This document shows, piece by piece, positions 23,751 through 31,153 of a stretch of 64,000 nt of DNA. The notes below the pieces were generated by a model. That model saw nothing but the letters and a program-made list of their open reading frames with translations. It did no database searches and was not told the origin of the DNA. The DNA is taken from contig NZ_QWDM01000005.1 in NCBI RefSeq assembly GCF_003996965.1, positions 62,001 through 126,000 of the forward strand, given 5' to 3'. A program made the position numbers and the translations under genes. Position 1 is the stretch's first letter. Every line of letters begins with the position of its first letter. This DNA comes from Flavobacterium cupreum. GTDB lineage: Bacteria > Bacteroidota > Bacteroidia > Flavobacteriales > Flavobacteriaceae.

Positions 23751-26030
23751 TTAATTTATACTTGCCTTGAACATTTTAAGTTCGTCCCAGGTAAATTCTT
23801 CCCCGTGTTTTTCTTTCAGCCCATTTAGTGATTCTTCCTGATAAAACTCAAAAGCTTCCCGTAAAGCCAGTATTTTATCATACGGCAGCACATCTGAAAT
23901 CTCGATTTTTTTGGCCTGAATCAGTTTAATCAAATGTGTTTCAACGGTTTGTACCGTCAACTTTCTCATCCTGGCAATATCCTCAACCGAATTTTTCTCC
24001 ATCCATAAGTCGTATGTTTCTTCGACGGTTGTTTTTTTAACTGCCTTTGGTTCGTTTTTATCCAGTTTTTTGGCTGTATATCGAATAACCGGCTCGTCCA
24101 GTTTAAAAATATCGGTGTTGCTCATTTGAAATTCCTCACGGATCTTTTCGAGCTTATTCAATTTGAAATTTTTAATTTCAGACGATGTTAATTTCTCTTT
24201 GCAGATTGTTTCTCCGGCAACGACAATTTCAATTAATAACTTGGCTTTCATTAAACGCAAAACAGCCTTCGTTTGCAGATCATCCAGAAAGGCCAGTTCT
24301 TCATAAAATTCCTTTACTTTTTTAAATTTCTGAATTTCAGCCATTTTATGCAAAAGATCGGTAACCAGTTTGTCCATTGGCTTGAAGAAATAGGCATAGG
24401 CCGCCTCTACCCTTTCCTGAACAAAGTACAGATCGACTGTCTCGGTATTGAATATTTTATTGAGCTGATTGATGAATTTTTGCGCCGGATCTGTAAGCTG
24501 ATCTATAATCTCCAGGCGTTTGTGTGCCCAGATCGCATGTTTGGCTTTTTCTGAAGCAGCAGCATTTTCATTATAACTAAAACGGTGATTTCGCCATTCC
24601 TGTGTTAAATCTGTCCAGTTGAAACTGTTAATCAAATAGTTATGAATAAAATTCTTTGTTTCAAAATGCAGGGATTTTTCCAAAATATCTTCGGTAGCTT
24701 TATTCAAAGCGTAATCCATCACATCCTGATCGTTAGAAATACCGTTCATCTGCATCGGAGAAAGCAAAATAAGCCCGTTTAAGGACCTTAAACGCGATAA
24801 GGCAACATAGGCTTGTCCGGGAAGAAAAACCTGCGATACGTCAAGCGCAGCTTTGTCGAAAGTTAATCCCTGGCTTTTGTGAACCGTAATGGCCCAGGCC
24901 AGTTTAAGCGGATAATGGGCAAAAGTGCCTAAAATTTCCTCTTCTATCTCTTTTGTAAGCTCATTTACCTTGTAGCGGATGTTTTTCCATTCGTATTTCT
25001 CTACTTCGATGGTTTTATTTTCTTCCGGAAAGTGAACAAAAATTTCTTCGGGCGAAAGGGACTTGATAATGCCCATTTTTCCATTGAAATAGCGCTTTTC
25101 GAAAGACAAATCGTTTTTAACAAACATCACCTGCGCACCAACTTTCAGCTTCAGGTTTTCTTCCACAGGGAAAATTTTTTCCGGGAAATCACTTACGATA
25201 AAGGGCTGGTACGAATATTCCCTTCCGGCCAAATCATTAATTGACTGCTCGTTAATAGAATCTGCTTTGGCATTGTGTGTGGTCAAAGTAATATAACCTT
25301 CATGATTCTTTAAATCGAAATCCGGTTTCACATACTGGTTTAGAAACTGGATATCCTGTGGTGAAATCTGATTATTCCTCAGATTATTCAAAACAGCAAT
25401 AAAATCATCATCGGTCTGACGATAAATCTTCGATAATTCAATATACAAGGGCGGATTTTGCTGTATCACGTGCGAATGAAAAAAGAATTTCCCTTTGTAA
25501 TAATTGCGCAGCGTTCTCCACTCTTCATCCCGGATTACAGGCGGCAATTGCAGCAAATCACCAATAAAAAGGACCTGAACACCACCAAAAGCCTGTGAAT
25601 TTCTACGGACAGTCTGCATCATAAAGTCAATAGCATCAAGCAGATCCGCACGAAGCATACTTACTTCATCAATAATCAGCAATTCCATGTTTTTGATTAC
25701 ATTTCGCTTGACATTATTCATTTTAAAATGCCTGCGAAGTGTTTCTTTATTTTCGAATTTTACGGTTTCTGTAAACTGCGAATTCGCTTCATAAGAGGGA
25801 ATAAAAGCGGAGAAAGGCAACTGAAACATGGAGTGAATGGTTACTCCCCCGGCGTTTAGCGCGGCAATTCCCGTAGGAGCCACGACAACGGTGTTTTTAT
25901 GCGTAGTCGCAATAATTTCACGCAAAAGTGTCGTTTTTCCTGTACCCGCTTTACCGGTAAGGAATATAGACTTTTGCGTCTGATTGATGAATTGTAAGGT
26001 ATAAGCAGCAGCTTCTGTAACGTTTTGCAT
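23751..26030 (-). CDS. Pif1/RecD-like DNA helicase with C-terminal HTH
   Basis: 759 residues. Superfamily 1B helicase: motif I is FLTGKAGTGKTTLLREI, motif Ia VVVAPTGIAALNAGGVTIHSMF, motif II LLIIDEVSML, motif III VLFIGDLLQLPPV, and the C-terminal motifs V-VI LAWAITVHKSQGLTFDKAALDVSQVF and AYVALSRLRSL. These fit Pif1-like 5'-3' helicases that clear structured DNA. The last 90 residues (TYDLWMEKNSVEDIARMRKLTVQTVETHLIKLIQ) look like the HTH_40 winged helix found in Bacteroidota helicases. The central insert of about 200 residues is helical and of unknown role. It starts 100 bp after the OmpH-like gene, with a bidirectional hairpin between them. Confidence 0.9.
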   Translation of the reverse strand: MQNVTEAAAYTLQFINQTQKSIFLTGKAGTGKTTLLREIIATTHKNTVVVAPTGIAALNAGGVTIHSMFQLPFSAFIPSYEANSQFTETVKFENKETLRRHFKMNNVKRNVIKNMELLIIDEVSMLRADLLDAIDFMMQTVRRNSQAFGGVQVLFIGDLLQLPPVIRDEEWRTLRNYYKGKFFFHSHVIQQNPPLYIELSKIYRQTDDDFIAVLNNLRNNQISPQDIQFLNQYVKPDFDLKNHEGYITLTTHNAKADSINEQSINDLAGREYSYQPFIVSDFPEKIFPVEENLKLKVGAQVMFVKNDLSFEKRYFNGKMGIIKSLSPEEIFVHFPEENKTIEVEKYEWKNIRYKVNELTKEIEEEILGTFAHYPLKLAWAITVHKSQGLTFDKAALDVSQVFLPGQAYVALSRLRSLNGLILLSPMQMNGISNDQDVMDYALNKATEDILEKSLHFETKNFIHNYLINSFNWTDLTQEWRNHRFSYNENAAASEKAKHAIWAHKRLEIIDQLTDPAQKFINQLNKIFNTETVDLYFVQERVEAAYAYFFKPMDKLVTDLLHKMAEIQKFKKVKEFYEELAFLDDLQTKAVLRLMKAKLLIEIVVAGETICKEKLTSSEIKNFKLNKLEKIREEFQMSNTDIFKLDEPVIRYTAKKLDKNEPKAVKKTTVEETYDLWMEKNSVEDIARMRKLTVQTVETHLIKLIQAKKIEISDVLPYDKILALREAFEFYQEESLNGLKEKHGEEFTWDELKMFKASIN

Positions 26031-26076
26031 TTTGGCTTGTATTGAAAAACTAAAAGTATCGTATTTTTATAAAAGA

Positions 26077-26109
26077 AAAAACCTAAATCTGAGATAGATT
26101 TAGGTTTTT
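26077..26109. terminator. Hairpin between helicase and OmpH-like genes
   Basis: Arms AAAAACCTAAATCT and AGATTTAGGTTTTT, 14 bp, perfect, 5-nt loop, T-runs on both strands. On the minus strand it terminates the OmpH-like gene. Confidence 0.88.
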
Positions 26110-26129
26110 AATTTAGTTCGTGTGGTAGT

Positions 26130-26711
26130 TTATTTTTTAGCCTCTTCACCTTCTTTAGCCGGAGCTTTTTCTTCTGTTTTAGGAGCTGCTTTGTACTTAT
26201 CGTTCAAAGCTTTAATGATATCTTTTGTAATATCATATTTCTCTTCAGCATATAATACCGTAGCAGCATCACCAGTTCCGTAGATATAAGAGTAACCGTT
26301 TTTCTTACCGTATTCTTTGATGAATTTCTTCACTCCGCTTACAAGAGAGTCCATTTCAACTCCGCTTTCCTGTTGCAATTGTTGCGACAAAGCCTGTTGA
26401 GCGTAACCCAATTGCTGTTCTCTTTTTTGCAACTCAGCACCTCTTTGTTGTGCCCATGCCTGACCGTTTGCTTGTGCCTGACTTTGAAAATTAGCAGCGT
26501 CTTGTTTAAAACGAGTAATTTCAGCTTGTAGTTGTCTTCCTTTTTCTTCTGCCTGACCTTTGTATTTTGCTTCCAGATCTTTTGCCTCAGTGTACTCTTT
26601 CATTAAAACCGAAGTATCAACGTAAGCCGTTTTTACTTCTTTAACTTCTGCTGTTTTACCACATGAAACAACGAAAATTGAAACTGCGATAATTACTAAT
26701 GCTTTTTTCAT
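26130..26711 (-). CDS. OmpH/Skp-like lipoprotein
   Basis: 193 residues. The signal peptide ends in a lipobox (FVVSCGK, Cys at residue 17), so the mature protein should be a lipoprotein. The body follows the Skp/OmpH plan: TAYVDTSVLMKEYTEAKDLEAKY, a Gln/Ala-rich helical hairpin (residues about 50-115), and a C-terminal strand-helix KNGYSYIYGTGDAATVLYAEEKYDITKDIIKALNDKY. The tail is Lys/Glu/Ala-rich. Skp family members chaperone outer-membrane proteins in the periplasm; anchoring by lipid is a variation seen in Bacteroidota. It is a single gene with its own terminator, and a helical coiled shape is inferred from composition. Confidence 0.82.
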   Translation of the reverse strand: MKKALVIIAVSIFVVSCGKTAEVKEVKTAYVDTSVLMKEYTEAKDLEAKYKGQAEEKGRQLQAEITRFKQDAANFQSQAQANGQAWAQQRGAELQKREQQLGYAQQALSQQLQQESGVEMDSLVSGVKKFIKEYGKKNGYSYIYGTGDAATVLYAEEKYDITKDIIKALNDKYKAAPKTEEKAPAKEGEEAKK

Positions 26712-26956
26712 TTTTTTTAATTTCTATTTTTTTAATGTTGAAGACAAAAATATAAAAAAATAAATAGCATCAACATAAAGTTTAAAAAATGCTCTTTTTT
26801 TCTTGTATCAATTTTTGTTATCGGACTTAAAATATTTATAATTTACTCTTATTAATAATGGATTTATTAGCTCAATTTTAAGCGATTTTCTAAAAAAAGA
26901 CATATTCAGAGTCCTTTTTATGGTAAAACTTCGCTTAAATGGGCTAAAAATAAGTT

Positions 26957-27805
26957 TTAGCTGTTTTTTAGCACGTAAATGTGCGAAGAATATTCCAATG
27001 TTTGCTTTGCTTTCAGATTTGACTTTAAACCCACAAAAAAAGCGCGAATGTAATTCATTTTTCCTGTTTTGTATTTTTCCGATAATAAGCTCACATAAAA
27101 AGAATCAAATTTCATCGGAAGCACTTTTTCCAGTTTCATATCTACTTTTGAAAAAAGTGACTGAATCGCTTTTTTTGAAAAATGCCAAAAGTGAATCGGT
27201 ACATCATACGCTGCCCAAAATTCTTTATAATATTTTGCGTCGTACGATTTGAAATTTGGAACCGCAACAATTAATGTTCCAGTTGGTTTTAATAAACGCT
27301 TCAGTTCCTGAATTTGTAATTCTAAATTTGGAACGTGTTCCAAAACGTGCCACATGGTAATGACGTCGAAAGAATTATTTTCAAGGACACTTATTTCTTC
27401 TACAAATGAAATTCCTTTTTTAATGGCAATTTCTTTTGCTCTTTCGCTCGGCTCTACTCCAACTGTTTCCCAGCCGTCATTTTTTGCCGTTAACAAAAAA
27501 TCTCCCGTTCCGGCTCCAATGTCTAAAATTTTACCTTTTTGAAATTGTTCCGAATTAATTAAATACAGTTTATTTTTCAACGCAATATTTTTTACAAAAT
27601 GGTACGCTTTTTCAAAAACAGAACGTTTGTTGTCTGTGTGCGAAATATAATCTTCGCTTTCGTAATATCTTCCTAAATTTTCTAAATCCGGTTGCGGGGA
27701 TGTTATGAGCATGTCCAGATTTTCATCATGAAACAATTCGAAAACTTCTTTAGATACCGAGTGATCTTTTACAGTAAGAAAATGTTTTTTATTTAAAACG
27801 TCCAT
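26957..27805 (-). CDS. Class I SAM-dependent methyltransferase
   Basis: 282 residues. The methyltransferase fold begins near residue 85: motif I is ILDIGAGTGDFLL, motif II acidic residue in VGVEPSERAKEIA, motif III FDVITMWHVLEHVPN and post-motif LLKPTGTLIVAVPNFKSYDAKYY. The N-terminal 80 residues (VKDHSVSKEVFELFHDENLDMLITSPQP) resemble those in Bacteroidota enzymes often annotated as methyltransferase near mnmG. HxLEH is typical of small-molecule or sugar methyltransferases of the Methyltransf_23 group. The substrate is unknown. It is on the same strand as GNAT and mnmG upstream. The 245-bp gap downstream (26712-26956) shows nothing else. Confidence 0.85.
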   Translation of the reverse strand: MDVLNKKHFLTVKDHSVSKEVFELFHDENLDMLITSPQPDLENLGRYYESEDYISHTDNKRSVFEKAYHFVKNIALKNKLYLINSEQFQKGKILDIGAGTGDFLLTAKNDGWETVGVEPSERAKEIAIKKGISFVEEISVLENNSFDVITMWHVLEHVPNLELQIQELKRLLKPTGTLIVAVPNFKSYDAKYYKEFWAAYDVPIHFWHFSKKAIQSLFSKVDMKLEKVLPMKFDSFYVSLLSEKYKTGKMNYIRAFFVGLKSNLKAKQTLEYSSHIYVLKNS

Positions 27806-27893
27806 TTTTTAATTATAGGTATTTTGGTTTGATTGCACAGCAAACCCTAAAAGTAAAATTTTCACCTTTAGGGGCTTCTTATTTATATTTCTT

Positions 27894-28358
27894 TTATTGT
27901 TTCCAATTTATTTTGACAGCAGACATTTTCTCGTTTTCAATTCTTGTTTTCGTACAAATTACAAATCCGTTTTTAATATAAAATAACAAAGGAGATTTGT
28001 ATTGTTCTTGGTTTTGCTTCACATCATTTTCGTGGTCAATAACCCAACCATTCAAACTGTCTTTATTTTTTTTTAATTCATTAATCAGAATCGAACCTTT
28101 TCCTGTTCCCTGAATATCTTTACTTAGAATTATGGCAAACCAGTCTTCATCGTTTCTTAAAAAAGTAAAAGCCCAACCTTTTATTTCATCCCCACCATCG
28201 ATTAACAAATAATGATTCTTATCCGACAGAGCGTCCAGATACGAATCAAATTCGTCCATTGTCTGATAATTCAATTGCGCTGGATATTCATTATTCCAAA
28301 GTTGCAATAACACTTTTTTATCGTGCAATGATAAAACCTCTTTCTCAATTATCTTCAT
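27894..28358 (-). CDS. GNAT-type N-acetyltransferase
   Basis: 154 residues. A small GNAT domain is suggested by YLLIDGGDEIKGWAFTFLRNDEDWFAIILSKDIQGTGKGSILINELKK, where the segment around QGTGKGS corresponds to the acetyl-CoA pyrophosphate-binding Q/RxxGxG/A motif, and by LFYIKNGFVICTKTR near the end. The acceptor substrate is unknown. It lies between the methyltransferase and mnmG on the same strand; a terminator-like hairpin at about 27847-27875 follows it. A parS-like site lies 47 bp upstream. Confidence 0.75.
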   Translation of the reverse strand: MKIIEKEVLSLHDKKVLLQLWNNEYPAQLNYQTMDEFDSYLDALSDKNHYLLIDGGDEIKGWAFTFLRNDEDWFAIILSKDIQGTGKGSILINELKKNKDSLNGWVIDHENDVKQNQEQYKSPLLFYIKNGFVICTKTRIENEKMSAVKINWKQ

Positions 28359-28404
28359 GAGTAGCTGATAAAAATAATTACTTCATACCGGAATGCTCAC
28401 CGAT

Positions 28405-28420
28405 AGTTTCACGTGGAACA
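28405..28420. other. parS-like ParB-binding site
   Basis: AGTTTCACGTGGAACA differs from the consensus TGTTNCACGTGAAACA/TGTTCCACGTGGAACA at the first base and agrees elsewhere. It lies between the GNAT gene and mnmG, 2 kb from the main cluster. Confidence 0.65.
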
Positions 28421-28421
28421 A

Positions 28422-28526
28422 TTTTTAGTCACAGTCTCAGTGTTCAGTCTCGATCTTCATTTTCGTTTTCCAGTCGTCTGTTATAAACTGTAAACTGAGA
28501 CTGCGACTGCAACTCCAGACTAAAAA
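28422..28526. repeat. Palindromic intergenic repeat with AGTCTCAGT / ACTGAGACT arms
   Basis: TTTTTAGTC (28422-28430) pairs with GACTAAAAA (28518-28526), and AGTCTCAGT pairs with ACTGAGACT inside, leaving a loosely paired loop with further CAGTC words. The element fills the gap up to the mnmG stop exactly and may act as its 3' end. It resembles 'actgcgactg' repeats recalled from Flavobacterium intergenic regions. Confidence 0.6.
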
Positions 28527-30398
28527 CTACCTTCCCATGTAAATTAGCAACACCGAAATATCACTTGGAGAAACACCACTGATTCTTGACGCTTGCGAAA
28601 TTGTTACAGGACGAATTTTACTAAGCTTCTGTTTCGCTTCAATAGACATTGATTTGATCTTATTATAATCAAAGTTCTCCGGAATTTTTACTTCTTCCAG
28701 TCTTGTCAATTTATCTGCATTGTTTCTTTCCTTCTCAATGTAGCCAGAATATTTTACCTGGATTTCGGCCTGTTCTAAAATTTCCTGATCCAGATTATTT
28801 TCTGCAATGTAATCTGCCACTTTCTCAAACTTCATGATGTCTTCCAAATCAATCTGAGGACGGGAGAAAACTTTAAACATTTTATCTCCTTGCGTAATCA
28901 GGGCTGTACCTTTAGATTCCAAAATCGGATTTGCCTCTCCAATCGAAACACTTGTTTCTTTGAAAAAGGCAACCATCTTTTCAGACTCGTTCAGTTTATG
29001 TTCCATTCTGCGTAAACGTTTTTCAGAAGCCAGACCAATTTCATGCGACATTGGTGTTAATCTGAAATCGGCATTATCCTGACGCAACAATGTTCGGTAT
29101 TCTGCACGAGAGGTAAACATACGATATGGTTCTTCCGTTCCTTTTGTAATCAGGTCATCAATAAGCACTCCGATATACGCTTCGTCACGTTTTAAAATTA
29201 ATGGGGCTTTTTCATGCACTTTTAAATGCGCATTAATTCCTGCCATCAATCCTTGTGAGGCTGCTTCTTCATATCCTGTTGTTCCGTTTATTTGTCCGGC
29301 AAAATACAGACCTTCCACCAGCTTTGTTTCCAAAGTGTGTTTCAATTGTGTTGGTGGAAAATAATCATATTCGATCGCATAACCCGGACGGAAAAATTTC
29401 ACCTTTTCAAAACCGGCTACAGAACGCAAAGCTTTAAATTGAATATCCTCCGGTAACGAAGTTGAAAATCCGTTTACATAAACTTCACACGTATTCCATC
29501 CTTCCGGCTCCACAAATAGTTGGTGACGCTCTTTATCTGCAAAACGATTAATCTTATCTTCTATCGAAGGGCAATATCTTGGCCCTATACTTTTAATACG
29601 ACCGTTGAACATTGGCGAACGATCAAAACCTGATCTCAAAATATCATGAACATCCAATGACGTGTACGTCATGTGACAAGATCTTTGGTGAACCAACGGC
29701 GATGTCATATCCGAGTATGAAAACTTATCCGGTTTAGCATCTCCCTTTTCTTCATTCATTTTAGAATAATCCAAAGAACGCCCATCCACTCTCGGAGGCG
29801 TTCCTGTTTTCATTCTTCCCGATTCAAAACCTGCCGCAACCAAATCTTCGGTGATTCCATACGCTGCACTTTCACCTGCCCTACCTCCACCGAATTGTTT
29901 GTCCCCGATATGAATCAAACCATTCAAAAAAGTTCCATTTGTGAGGACAACAGATTTCGATCGAATTTCAATTCCAAGCGAAGTTTTGATTCCTTTTATT
30001 TTTCCATTTTCAATAATCAACCCTTTAACCATTTCCTGATAGAAATCAAGATTTGGAGTTCCCTCCAGCATCATTCTCCATTCTTCAGCGAAACGCATTC
30101 GATCGCTTTGAACTCTTGGCGACCACATGGCAGGTCCTTTTGATTTATTCAGCATCTTGAACTGGATGGCAGTTTTATCTGAGACAATTCCGGAGTATCC
30201 ACCAAGTGCATCAATCTCCCGAACGATCTGTCCTTTTGCAATTCCGCCCATAGCCGGATTGCAGGACATCTGTGCAATATTCTGCAAACTCATTGTAACC
30301 AACAAAGTTTTTGATCCTAAATTTGCGGCCGCTGCCGCGGCTTCAGAACCGGCATGACCAGCACCCACCACAATAACATCGTATTCTTCTAAAAACAT
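28527..30398 (-). CDS. mnmG: tRNA uridine-5-carboxymethylaminomethyl synthesis enzyme MnmG
   Basis: 623 residues, the normal length. MnmG (GidA) binds FAD and, with MnmE, modifies the wobble uridine of several tRNAs. The dinucleotide-binding N-terminus is YDVIVVGAGHAGSEAA; other signatures are SCNPAMGGIAKGQIVREIDALGG, GRAGESAAYGITEDL, GYAIEYDYFPPTQL, GLYFAGQINGTTGYEEAASQGLMAGINAH and EPYRMFTSRAEYR. The C-terminal helical region (IRPVTISQASRISGVSPSDISVLLIYMGR) is complete. In many bacteria the gene lies close to oriC; here the 335 bp upstream contain a parS cluster. Confidence 0.97.
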   Translation of the reverse strand: MFLEEYDVIVVGAGHAGSEAAAAAANLGSKTLLVTMSLQNIAQMSCNPAMGGIAKGQIVREIDALGGYSGIVSDKTAIQFKMLNKSKGPAMWSPRVQSDRMRFAEEWRMMLEGTPNLDFYQEMVKGLIIENGKIKGIKTSLGIEIRSKSVVLTNGTFLNGLIHIGDKQFGGGRAGESAAYGITEDLVAAGFESGRMKTGTPPRVDGRSLDYSKMNEEKGDAKPDKFSYSDMTSPLVHQRSCHMTYTSLDVHDILRSGFDRSPMFNGRIKSIGPRYCPSIEDKINRFADKERHQLFVEPEGWNTCEVYVNGFSTSLPEDIQFKALRSVAGFEKVKFFRPGYAIEYDYFPPTQLKHTLETKLVEGLYFAGQINGTTGYEEAASQGLMAGINAHLKVHEKAPLILKRDEAYIGVLIDDLITKGTEEPYRMFTSRAEYRTLLRQDNADFRLTPMSHEIGLASEKRLRRMEHKLNESEKMVAFFKETSVSIGEANPILESKGTALITQGDKMFKVFSRPQIDLEDIMKFEKVADYIAENNLDQEILEQAEIQVKYSGYIEKERNNADKLTRLEEVKIPENFDYNKIKSMSIEAKQKLSKIRPVTISQASRISGVSPSDISVLLIYMGR

Positions 30399-30460
30399 TT
30401 TGTTTTATTATTCTCTGGAAACCGGTTAAGTCAGTTCTCAGAATTAAATTTATAAACTTT

Positions 30461-30753
30461 TGTTCCACGTGGAACGGCGCTAAAGCGCAACACAAATCCG
30501 AAAAATTTAATTAAAAATTCCAAACTCTATATAATCTGTTCCACGTGGAACAGATCATAAATATCAAATTATTACCGAATCTCAAAAATAAAAACCTTTT
30601 AAATTATGTTCCACGTGAAACATCTGAAAGGTTAAACATAAATTTAAAATGTTACACGTGCCATTTTAAATCGAATTAGATTCAAAGTGTTTCACGTGGA
30701 ACATAAACTCAGAAAAACAATTAGTAATTTAAGTTATAGTTCCACGTGGAACA
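30461..30753. other. Cluster of parS-like centromere sites
   Basis: Six 16-bp palindromes with a CACGTG core lie within 293 bp: 30461-30476 (TGTTCCACGTGGAACG), 30537-30552 (TGTTCCACGTGGAACA, perfect), 30607-30622 (TGTTCCACGTGAAACA), 30650-30665 (half-site TGTTACACGTGCCATT), 30688-30703 (TGTTTCACGTGGAACA) and 30738-30753 (AGTTCCACGTGGAACA). They match the bacterial parS consensus bound by ParB/Spo0J, which nucleates the origin-segregation complex. Spacing is 76, 70, 43, 38 and 50 bp. The 335-bp gap between mnmG and ybeY has no other content. Binding by ParB is inferred; parA and parB are not in the window. Confidence 0.88.
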
Positions 30754-31153
30754 TGCCTATTTTTTCATCTTCTTTGGAACGCATTAAATCTGCATCTGCA
30801 TCCGTTTTATCTTTGTAACCACAGTAATGTAATATACCATGAGCTAAAACACGTTTTAATTCTTCTTCAAAAGAAACATTAAAATCTTTAGCATTGTCTT
30901 CCACTCTTTCGACAGAAACAAAAATGTCTCCATTTAATTCGTTACCCACAGTATAATCAAAACTAATAATATCGGTAAGCGTATCATGATTTAGATATTC
31001 GACATTGATTTTATGAAGATATTCATCATCACAAAATATATAATTTATCTCTCCTTCGTTTTTATTTTCAGAAACAATCACAGCACTCAACCAGTTAGAA
31101 AAGGCTTCTTCGTTGTCTAAATTAAAATCTGTTTCGTAATTAAAATTGATCAT
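30734..31153 (-). CDS. ybeY: Endoribonuclease YbeY (rRNA maturation)
   Basis: 139 residues. YbeY is a metal-dependent RNase for 16S rRNA 3'-end maturation and ribosome quality control. The zinc motif is LAHGILHYCGYKD (family HGxLHLxGYDH; the last His is replaced by Lys-Asp here, as commonly seen in Bacteroidota members). NVEYLNHDTLTDIISFDY and NGDIFVSVERVEDNA are also typical. The ATG overlaps the stop of the upstream DUF4175 gene by 4 bp (ATGA), so translation is coupled. The last codons, for Met-Phe-His-Val-Glu-Leu, are themselves a parS-like palindrome (30738-30753). Confidence 0.93.
   Translation of the reverse strand: MINFNYETDFNLDNEEAFSNWLSAVIVSENKNEGEINYIFCDDEYLHKINVEYLNHDTLTDIISFDYTVGNELNGDIFVSVERVEDNAKDFNVSFEEELKRVLAHGILHYCGYKDKTDADADLMRSKEDEKIGMFHVEL

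Noticed and set aside
26920..27252. 110-codon plus-strand frame antisense to the methyltransferase
   Set aside because: The minus-strand frame has clear methyltransferase motifs; the plus-strand product has none.
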